DNA of 64,000 nucleotides from positions 310,001 through 374,000 of the forward strand of contig CBDCQL010000002.1 in NCBI GenBank assembly GCA_965220615.1. The letters run 5' to 3'. The stretch is from JAGWBD01 sp965220615 (GTDB lineage Bacteria > Chloroflexota > Anaerolineae > Aggregatilineales > Phototrophicaceae). The notes below the pieces were generated by a model. The model searched no databases, was not told the origin of the DNA, and saw nothing but the letters and a program-made list of their open reading frames with translations. Position numbers and translations under genes: made by a program. Every line of letters begins with the position of its first letter. Position 1 is the stretch's first letter. Of this stretch, positions 57,987 through 64,000 are shown in pieces.

Positions 57987-60900
57987 TTAGCGCCGGCGGC
58001 TCCCGCCCCTTAGCAGCGAGAAGATCAACAACAGACCGAGTAACCCGACCAGGCCCAGTGCCGCGCATAGGACGACGACCGGCGTGATGAGACCTTCTGC
58101 AGGCGTGGTCTCGGCCTGGGCCGGCACCAGCGTCCCTGCCGGCGTGATACTTGCTACTGGCGGCTCAGTCGTAGGCGTTTCGCTCGGCGCGAGCTCGGTG
58201 GGCTCAGGGGACGGGGTCTGCGTGGGGGTCACCTGGGCTGCTTCGGTCGCCAGGGCGGCTTCCGTTGCCAGCGCTTCCAGCAGATTCGCGGCCCTGGCTG
58301 TCGCGGTCGCATCAATGTCGGCCTGGGCCGTGGCCGTGGCCCGTTCCGAGCGGATTCCCAGGGCCCGCTGCGTTGCCGCGAGCACTTCCTGCGTAGACTG
58401 CGTGTCGAAAGTCGCCATGGCCACAGCTTCGGTCGATGCCAGGGCGCTCTTTGTGCCGCGGGCGTCTGCCGTAGACTGAGCCGCCGCGGTCTGTGTCGCT
58501 TGCAGGGACTCCCTGGCGCGTTGTGCCGCCGTGGCGGTCAATTGACTGGCCGCCGCCGTCGCGACCACACGTTCCGTGGCCCTGGCTTCAACCTGGCGAT
58601 TCAGCGATTCGGCGGCACTGACGACCGCCTCCAGTGTGGCGCTGCGTTTGGCAGCAGTCCGGGTGGCGGCCTCCGCAGCTGCAGCGGTGGCCGTAGCCAT
58701 CTGTTGTTCAGCGATCTGTGTCGCCGTCGCCTGGGCGACGGCCGTTGAAGTGGCGTCGACTCGTTCTGTGGCCCTGGCACTTGCGTCAAGGGCAAGGCGG
58801 GCAGCCTCATCGACAATGGCTGCCAATGTGGCGCCACGCGCTATGGATGCCTGGGTAGCCGTCGCGATCTGTTGCGTGGCGACCTGGGTGGCGGTGGCCT
58901 CGGCGGCGCGGGTGGCGGTGGCGATCTGTTGCGTGGCGACCTGGGTGGCGGTGGCTTCGGCGGCGCGGGTGGCGGTGGCGATGCGTTGCGTGGCGACCTG
59001 GGTGGCGGTGGCCTCGGCGGCGCGGGTGGCCGTGGCGATCTGTTGCGTGGCGACCTGGGTGGCAGTGGCCTCGGCTGCAGACGTGGCTGTCGCGATCCGC
59101 TCAAGAGTCTCCTGCGTTGCGGTGGCTTCGGCGGCGCGGGTGGCGGTGGCGATACGCTGTGTGGCAACTTGCGTGGCAGTGGCCCCGGCTGCAGACGTGG
59201 CTGTTGCGATGCGCTCAAGAGACTCCTGCGTGGCGGTTGCCTCGGCGGCGCGGGTGGCCGTGGCGATCTGTTGCGTGGCGGCCTGTGTGGCAGTGGCCCC
59301 GGCTGCAGACGTGGCTGTTGCGATGCGCTCAAGAGACTCCTGCGTGGCGGTTGCCTCGGCGGCGCGGGTGGCGGTGGCGATGCGCTGCGTGGCGACCTGG
59401 GTGGCGGTGGCTTCGGCTGCAGACGTGGCTGTTGCGATGCGCTCAAGAGACTCCTGCGTGGCGGTTGCCTCGGCGGCGCGGGTGGCGGTGGCGATGCGCT
59501 GCGTGGCGACCTGGGTGGCGGTGGCTTCGGCTGCAGACGTGGCTGTTGCGATGCGCTCAAGAGACTCCTGCGTGGCGGTTGCCTCGGCGGCGCGGGTGGC
59601 CGTGGCGATACGCTGTGTGGCAACTTGCGTGGCAGTGGCCCCGGCTACCGAAGTGGCAGTCCTGATCTGCTCAAGAGACTCCTGCGTGGCGGTGGCTTCG
59701 GCGGCGCGGGTGGCCGTGGCGATGCGCTGTGTGGCAACTTGCGTGGCAGTGGCCCCGGCTACCGACGTGGCAGTCCTGATCTGCTCAAGAGACTCTTGGG
59801 TGGCCGTGGCTTCGGCGACCCTTGTCGCTCGTTGCTCTTCAGCAACCTGGGTAAATGTGGCGCGCGCGGCCAACGTCGCCGTGACACGCCGTCGGTTTCT
59901 TTGCGCAAAGGCGGTCGAGCGGGCTGCTACGGTGGCCTGGCGCTCGACGACGACCTGGGTACCCGTCGCCAGGGCAACTGCGGTGGATTCCGCGTCGAGC
60001 GTGGCCCTGTACTCTACGGCGATCTGTGTGGCGGTGGCCCGGGCAACAGCCGTCGCCTGTTGCTCTGCAGCGACCTGGGTCGACATGGCGCGTGCTACCT
60101 GGGTAGCGGCAACGTGCTCGCGATTTCTTTGCGCAAAGGCGGTCGAGCGGGCGGAAGCAGTGGCCTGGCCCTCAATAGCGGCCTGCGTGCCGGTCGCCTG
60201 GGCGACTACAGTGGCTTCCGCGGCGGCCGTGGCCATTTGCACGGCGGCGACCTGGGTGGCCGTGGCCAGCGCGGCGACCGTGGCGCTGGCACGGGCGCGG
60301 TTCTGCGACGAGACTTGTGTCGACCGCGCCGCGGACGTGGCGCGTCGCTCAATGGAAGCCTGGGTGGCCTGGCGGTAAGCCAGGGCCTGGGTGGCGGTCT
60401 GCGCCGGCCCCGGGCTCACTGAAAAGGTGAAGCTTTCTTCTCCGACATTCCCCAACTCATCCCGTGCGCGAATTACCAGACTGTGTTGACCGGGGGCGAG
60501 CTGCAGGACTTCCAGCGGAATTCTGGCCTCCGTCAGGACCAGAGGCTCGCCGTCCAGCAGAACTTCCAGCTCGAAGTCGCTGCCCTGGCCACTCACTGAA
60601 ACGTCCAGGTCAACATCACGATCGATAGACGTGCCGGGCGGCAAGTCTGCAAGACCGATTTCCAGCGGCAGGCTGGCGACTTCGAATTCAAGCGAGTCCG
60701 TCTCAACCTGGCCGCCGGCGCTGCGCACGCGGACTTCAAGGCGGGCGGAACCGGGCACAAGCTCGGCGGCCTGCAGGAAAACACGGTCATCTATGTCCGG
60801 CACCGGAACGTCATTGAGGGCGTATTCGACGTCAGTGACCGGGAACTGGCTACTCTGCACCGACACGCCTATTTCTGCGCTGTCTTCCAGCAGCTCGCCT

Positions 60901-62375
60901 TCTTCAAGGCCCTCAATTTCAAAGCGGATGGGCAGGGGTGGCACAGTGAAGGAATAGTCGGGCCTGCTGGTCACGCCGCCAGCGTTGCTGACTTCCAGTT
61001 GCAACCTGTGCTCGCCCGGCTCAAGAATGTTGGGGTCGATTGTGAAACTCAGGGCGGCGTCGAGGGGCAGGGCTGCGCCGTCATCAAGGCGCCAGTTGGC
61101 AGACTCGAGAGGTGTCTGGCCCCCGACTTCCAGGGTGTAGGTCTGTGCTTCATCCAGCTCACCGCCCGGCTCCGGATCGAGACGGACTTCTGGCGGCAGG
61201 GCGGCGACGCTGAATTCCAGTGTTGCGCTGCCTCTGTCGCCATCGCGGTCCGTCGCGCTGAAAGTCAGGCTGTGGTCACCGGGGCTGAGCGTCACCGGGT
61301 CGACCAGGACGGCGAAAGGCGGGCCGGCGACCGTTTCCGGTGGCTGGTCGTCAACCGCAACGGCCACGACCGCTATCCCGTCATCCGCAACGATTTCGGG
61401 CTCGATTTCCAGGGGTTCGCGGACGGGCTGGTTGAAGGGCGCGAAGGTGAAGACCGGTACCGGTACCGGAGCGCGCAACCGGCCCGTGCTGCTCACGGGT
61501 CCCCAGGGCGTGTCCACTTCCAGCTCGAGTTGCCAGACGCGGCCATCGAGCGGCACGTCCACCTCAAGCGTTATGTCGTACTGGGTCCGCAGCAGATCGG
61601 CCAAGCCGGTGTAAATGGCATTCAGTTCTTGCGGAGTCGGGGATTCACTGAAGAAAGCGTTGGTGTCCGTGGAAAGTTGTTCCAGATAGCTGCGGTCCGC
61701 GCCATAGCCGAGCCCGATCGTATAAACTGGCACACCTTCCACCACGGCGGTCAGGTTCGCCTGTGCCCTGTTGACCGTTGAACGGCCCTGGTCGTCGTAA
61801 TGCACGCCATCACTGAGCAGAATGATGGCGCGTCGCGGATTGTCGATGGCGGCGGCAAGCGCGATGGCTTGCATGGTGGCGTCGTAGAGCAGGGTCTTGC
61901 CGCCATAGGCCAGCCCGTCGATGATGGCCAGCAGGTCTTCGCGGTTGGTCGTGAAATTCTGGATCAGGTTGACTCTGGATGAGAAGGTCAAAACAGCGAC
62001 CGGGTCATCCGCGGCCATCGAATTGACAAAGGCTGCGGCCGCTTCCTTCGCTTCCTCGATGGGTTCGCCCGCCATGCTGGTGCTGACGTCAATGACCAGC
62101 ATGGCGCTGATGGGCACCGCCTCGGGGTCGCTGAAACTGACGACGCTGCTGACCCTGGCATGCGGCGCCAGTTCGCCGGTTATGCGAAAGTCCTCTACAG
62201 TAAGGTTCGGCAGCGGCTGACCCAGATTGTCGAAGGCGTTGACCATTACGCCGACGCGCGGCAGGCCACCTGGGTTGATGCCTGTGATCTCGATACGCGG
62301 GCCCGGTGATTCCTGGGCAAGGGATGTGCTGACCATCAGCAAGGCCAGCAGAGACACAAACAGGAACTTTCTCAA
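57987..62375 (-). CDS. Giant VWA-domain surface protein with Thr/Ala/Gln repeat stalk and C-terminal membrane anchor
   Basis: About 1462 aa. The start is probably TTG 62375, preceded by AGGGGGCGGA and followed at once by a signal peptide (RKFLFVSLLALLMVSTSLAQ); a GTG at 62417 is the alternative. Next is a VWA domain with MIDAS motif DVSTS (from residue 96) and LLSDGVHYDDQG. Several Ig-like beta domains follow (about 310-660). From about 670 to 1380 is a Thr/Ala/Gln/Arg-rich region, including sixteen 19-residue repeats. A Pro/Thr-rich linker (TPTQTPSPEPTELAPSETPT) leads to a membrane helix and RRR stop-transfer. Probably an adhesin-like stalk protein; the ligand is unknown. Confidence 0.88.
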   Translation of the reverse strand: MRKFLFVSLLALLMVSTSLAQESPGPRIEITGINPGGLPRVGVMVNAFDNLGQPLPNLTVEDFRITGELAPHARVSSVVSFSDPEAVPISAMLVIDVSTSMAGEPIEEAKEAAAAFVNSMAADDPVAVLTFSSRVNLIQNFTTNREDLLAIIDGLAYGGKTLLYDATMQAIALAAAIDNPRRAIILLSDGVHYDDQGRSTVNRAQANLTAVVEGVPVYTIGLGYGADRSYLEQLSTDTNAFFSESPTPQELNAIYTGLADLLRTQYDITLEVDVPLDGRVWQLELEVDTPWGPVSSTGRLRAPVPVPVFTFAPFNQPVREPLEIEPEIVADDGIAVVAVAVDDQPPETVAGPPFAVLVDPVTLSPGDHSLTFSATDRDGDRGSATLEFSVAALPPEVRLDPEPGGELDEAQTYTLEVGGQTPLESANWRLDDGAALPLDAALSFTIDPNILEPGEHRLQLEVSNAGGVTSRPDYSFTVPPLPIRFEIEGLEEGELLEDSAEIGVSVQSSQFPVTDVEYALNDVPVPDIDDRVFLQAAELVPGSARLEVRVRSAGGQVETDSLEFEVASLPLEIGLADLPPGTSIDRDVDLDVSVSGQGSDFELEVLLDGEPLVLTEARIPLEVLQLAPGQHSLVIRARDELGNVGEESFTFSVSPGPAQTATQALAYRQATQASIERRATSAARSTQVSSQNRARASATVAALATATQVAAVQMATAAAEATVVAQATGTQAAIEGQATASARSTAFAQRNREHVAATQVARAMSTQVAAEQQATAVARATATQIAVEYRATLDAESTAVALATGTQVVVERQATVAARSTAFAQRNRRRVTATLAARATFTQVAEEQRATRVAEATATQESLEQIRTATSVAGATATQVATQRIATATRAAEATATQESLEQIRTATSVAGATATQVATQRIATATRAAEATATQESLERIATATSAAEATATQVATQRIATATRAAEATATQESLERIATATSAAEATATQVATQRIATATRAAEATATQESLERIATATSAAGATATQAATQQIATATRAAEATATQESLERIATATSAAGATATQVATQRIATATRAAEATATQETLERIATATSAAEATATQVATQQIATATRAAEATATQVATQRIATATRAAEATATQVATQQIATATRAAEATATQVATQQIATATQASIARGATLAAIVDEAARLALDASARATERVDATSTAVAQATATQIAEQQMATATAAAAEAATRTAAKRSATLEAVVSAAESLNRQVEARATERVVATAAASQLTATAAQRARESLQATQTAAAQSTADARGTKSALASTEAVAMATFDTQSTQEVLAATQRALGIRSERATATAQADIDATATARAANLLEALATEAALATEAAQVTPTQTPSPEPTELAPSETPTTEPPVASITPAGTLVPAQAETTPAEGLITPVVVLCAALGLVGLLGLLLIFSLLRGGSRRR
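58884..59795. repeat. Sixteen 57-bp tandem repeats inside the VWA gene
   Basis: 912 bases equal 16 x 57 exactly, then a partial 17th unit. Each unit encodes 19 residues ending in ATATQ. Two types alternate over most of the array, ESLERIATATSAAEATATQ and VATQRIATATRAAEATATQ, giving a 114-bp higher-order unit; the last three units are all of the second type. Neighbouring units are near identical, so the array probably changes length by recombination. Confidence 0.92.
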
Positions 62376-62478
62376 TCCGCCCCCTGTTCCCAGGTGCCGT
62401 GCATCCAGGCTGTGCACCGGCGATGCATCTTAACTTGCCGCACGCATTCTGTAAACTCTGGAAGATCGGGGCTGATGT

Positions 62479-62484
62479 TATACT
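62479..62484 (+). promoter_or_regulatory. Possible -10 box of gatC
   Basis: TATACT, 38 bases before the gatC start codon; no convincing -35 hexamer was seen. Confidence 0.35.
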
Positions 62485-62522
62485 CTGGTCGGGAGTCTTG
62501 TGTCGATCGCCTGGGTTGTCTC

Positions 62523-62813
62523 ATGGAATTGACAGCGGAAGCCGTACGGGAAATCGCCGCTCTGGCGCGTCTGGACCTGGACGAGGATGAAGTCACGCTG
62601 TTTGCGGAGCAGCTCTCCGCCTGCCTGGACCACTTTCGCAAGCTGCAGGAAGTGGACAGCGACCACGTCGAACCCACCGCTTCCGTTTTGCCCCTGCGCA
62701 ACGTTTTGCGCGCGGACCAGGTCGGGGCAGCGCTGACGCCGGAGGAAGTGATCGCCAATGCGCCGGACGCGGAGGACAATCAGTTTCGCGTCAGCGCCGT
62801 GCTGGAAGACTGA
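62523..62813 (+). CDS. gatC: Asp-tRNA(Asn)/Glu-tRNA(Gln) amidotransferase subunit C
   Basis: A 96-aa chaperone-like subunit that wraps between GatA and GatB in the GatCAB amidotransferase. ELTAEAVREIAALARLDLDEDEV, then LSACLDHFRKLQEVDSDHVEPTA and VLPLRNVLRADQV match the family across its length. It is alone: gatA and gatB are not beside it. Its 3' end overlaps the convergent phospholipase-like gene by 34 bases. Confidence 0.95.
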   Translation: MELTAEAVREIAALARLDLDEDEVTLFAEQLSACLDHFRKLQEVDSDHVEPTASVLPLRNVLRADQVGAALTPEEVIANAPDAEDNQFRVSAVLED

Positions 62814-63559
62814 AGCGCCTGTTCCCGTAACCAGTCCTGCAACTGGGCGCGCATGCAGAAGTCCATGTTTCGTTCCACCTGACGCAGTTGTCTCTCGGGT
62901 ATCCAGGACAGGACTTCCGCGGCGAATATGGCCGGATCGTCCAGCGTCGTCCTGAAGTCCTGTGGCGTCAAACCCCAGCGGCGGCTGAGGATGTCGAGCG
63001 TCTGACTATGCTGCTGCAACTGGCGCAGGATGACGTCGCGCATGGTTACCAGGTCGCCGTCGCTGAGAAAGGGCAACCAGGCCCGCGGCTGCGCCTGCCC
63101 CAGGGCTCTGACGCTGCCTTCACCAATAGCTCTGTAATCGCGTTCATCGCAACGCGTCATAAGCAGGGTGATGGCCAGGGCGCGCCGGCGCCGCTCGTTT
63201 ACCTCGTCGATTCCCTGCATCAGGGGCCACATGATTTCCCGGGTCCAGATTTCGTCCATGGCCAGGTGCGCCACATAGCCCGCCAGAAAAATCCGCTGCG
63301 CTTCATCACGGGGTTGCAGCAGGGCTGGATGTCGCTGCAGCATCAGGCGCCAGGGGTGCTCGTCGATCGGCTCGTGGTAGTGATAGAAGTGCGTGTCCTC
63401 GCGCGTACCGGGTGCATGCAGGCGCGTGGCGTCCGCGGCGATGCTGCCCAGCAGAAAGGCGGGCAGTTCCAGGGCCAGTCGTTTACGCATGCCATCCGGC
63501 AGGTCCGGGTCGGCCAGCAGCCGTTGGGCGGCGGCAATATGGGTGAAGGGCGTGGGCAC
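62780..63559 (-). CDS. Zinc-dependent phospholipase C-like protein
   Basis: A 259-aa protein from GTG 63559 (MPTPFTHIAAAQRLL), just after the upstream gene's stop. The helical fold with ELPAFLLGSIAADATRL, HFYHYHEP and AGYVAHLAMDEIW (His and Asp spaced like metal ligands) fits the S1/P1 nuclease-phospholipase C superfamily, in the short form common in Chloroflexota. No signal peptide, so a cytoplasmic or non-classical location. The substrate is unknown. Confidence 0.82.
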   Translation of the reverse strand: MPTPFTHIAAAQRLLADPDLPDGMRKRLALELPAFLLGSIAADATRLHAPGTREDTHFYHYHEPIDEHPWRLMLQRHPALLQPRDEAQRIFLAGYVAHLAMDEIWTREIMWPLMQGIDEVNERRRRALAITLLMTRCDERDYRAIGEGSVRALGQAQPRAWLPFLSDGDLVTMRDVILRQLQQHSQTLDILSRRWGLTPQDFRTTLDDPAIFAAEVLSWIPERQLRQVERNMDFCMRAQLQDWLREQALQSSSTALTRN

Positions 63560-63567
63560 GGCTTGCC

Positions 63568-63726
63568 CTAACTCTCCGGTCTCAGGGCGCGATGGAGCAG
63601 GGCACCCAACAAAATGCCGGGCGGGACGCCGAGCAACAGATTCTGCAGCATCAGGCCTGTCAAAACCCCGCAAATCAGCCCCAGGGCAAGGGCAAGGGGG
63701 AGGCGCCGGTCGCCGCCAGTGCTCAC
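63568..63726 (-). CDS. Small membrane protein
   Basis: A 52-aa protein from GTG 63726, overlapping the acyl-CoA synthetase stop in a GTGA. It has a short basic start (STGGDRRL) and two hydrophobic segments (PLALALGLICGVLTGLMLQN and LLGVPPGILLGALLH). No family recognised. It is 8 bases upstream of the phospholipase-like gene, so all three are one unit. Confidence 0.65.
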   Translation of the reverse strand: MSTGGDRRLPLALALGLICGVLTGLMLQNLLLGVPPGILLGALLHRALRPES

Positions 63727-64000
63727 CGGGTGCTGTCGCTTTCGCGGAACTGGGTATCGCGCCAGGCTGCAAAGGCGTCCTGCAACCTCAGGCGCTGGTA
63801 TTTCCCTGTCGAGGTGACCGGGACGTCCTCGCCGAAGACGACCACCTTGGGGCACTTGGCGAAGGGAAGTCGCGCCCGGCAGTGCGCCAGGATCCCGGCT
63901 TCGTCGAGCGTTGTACCCTCCTGGCGCACCACCCACGCGCCCACTTCCTCGCCGTACCAGGTGTTCGGGAAGGCGATGGCCAGACCGGCGCGAACGCCCG
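63723..64000 (-). CDS. AMP-dependent acyl-CoA synthetase/ligase, C-terminal end (5' part outside window)
   Basis: The visible 91 codons are the C-terminal domain of an ANL-superfamily ligase: GEEVGAWVV, then ARLPFAKCPKVVVFGEDVP and the lysine-containing VTSTGKYQRLRLQD, which supplies the adenylation lysine. It activates a carboxylic acid as acyl-AMP for CoA transfer. Which acid cannot be told from this end. First in a unit with the small membrane protein and the phospholipase-like gene. Confidence 0.9.
   Translation of the reverse strand, partial: GVRAGLAIAFPNTWYGEEVGAWVVRQEGTTLDEAGILAHCRARLPFAKCPKVVVFGEDVPVTSTGKYQRLRLQDAFAAWRDTQFRESDSTR

Noticed and set aside
58884..59795. CRISPR array
   Set aside because: Repeats are contiguous 57-mers in a coding frame with no unique spacers.
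58576..60422. Long open frames (516 and 600 aa) opposite the VWA gene
   Set aside because: They are products of the 57-bp periodic repeat, which is free of stops in several frames. They have only Ala/Val/Gly/Arg repeats and no independent start signals.

Overview
The window is a high-GC bacterial chromosome segment with short intergenic gaps and long same-strand runs whose genes overlap by four bases (ATGA or GTGA). Gene content fits an uncultured member of the Chloroflexota: a TrpB2-type tryptophan synthase beta chain, an orphan gatC, Zn-dependent phospholipase-C-like and PPC-domain proteins, FtsX-type permeases and a very long Thr/Ala/Gln-rich surface protein. This assignment is an inference from gene content. 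No rRNA or phylogenetic marker was analysed.

Region 1 to 12 kb: a penicillin-binding-protein homologue that has lost its active-site motifs (runs off the left edge), a selenocysteine tRNA, ribokinase, a glycosyltransferase with a PAP2-like membrane protein, a YceI lipid-binding-like protein, ferritin with a clear promoter, a histidine phosphatase, an MFS transporter coupled to recF, and dinB behind a textbook promoter containing a LexA box. Region 11 to 20 kb is one minus-strand run: two FtsX-type permeases, a membrane protein of unknown function, a PPC-repeat secreted protein and rdgB.

Region 20 to 36 kb: a phytanoyl-CoA dioxygenase-like enzyme, a GH20 hexosaminidase, a D-threonine-aldolase-like PLP enzyme, a DUF4258/YgiT-type toxin-antitoxin pair, an acyl-CoA dehydrogenase, trpB2, an AT-richer type II restriction-modification pair, a heavy-metal P-type ATPase, a PspA / PH-domain / coiled-coil membrane operon, and an amino-acid operon (class V aminotransferase, serA-like, homoserine dehydrogenase). 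A tRNA-Val with promoter and terminator follows.

Region 36 to 44 kb holds four tandem ArnT/PMT-like membrane glycosyltransferases with signs of duplication and gene conversion. Region 44 to 58 kb is metabolic: a VOC protein, an SMP-30 lactonase, four SDR oxidoreductases (one strongly divergent), ferrochelatase, a P-loop kinase coupled to an enolase-superfamily protein lacking the usual lysines, the tsaE-tsaB-rimI-glycosyltransferase-peptidase S51 operon, a fumarylacetoacetate-hydrolase-family enzyme and a threonine-dehydratase-like enzyme. Region 58 to 64 kb holds the large VWA protein with sixteen exact-length 57-bp repeats, gatC, a phospholipase-C-like protein, a small membrane protein and the 3' end of an acyl-CoA synthetase gene.

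Most of the window is ordinary metabolism. The least explained items are the catalytically dead PBP-like protein, the tRNA-Sec without local partners, the converted glycosyltransferase array, the enolase-family protein without catalytic lysines, and the repeat-stalk VWA protein.
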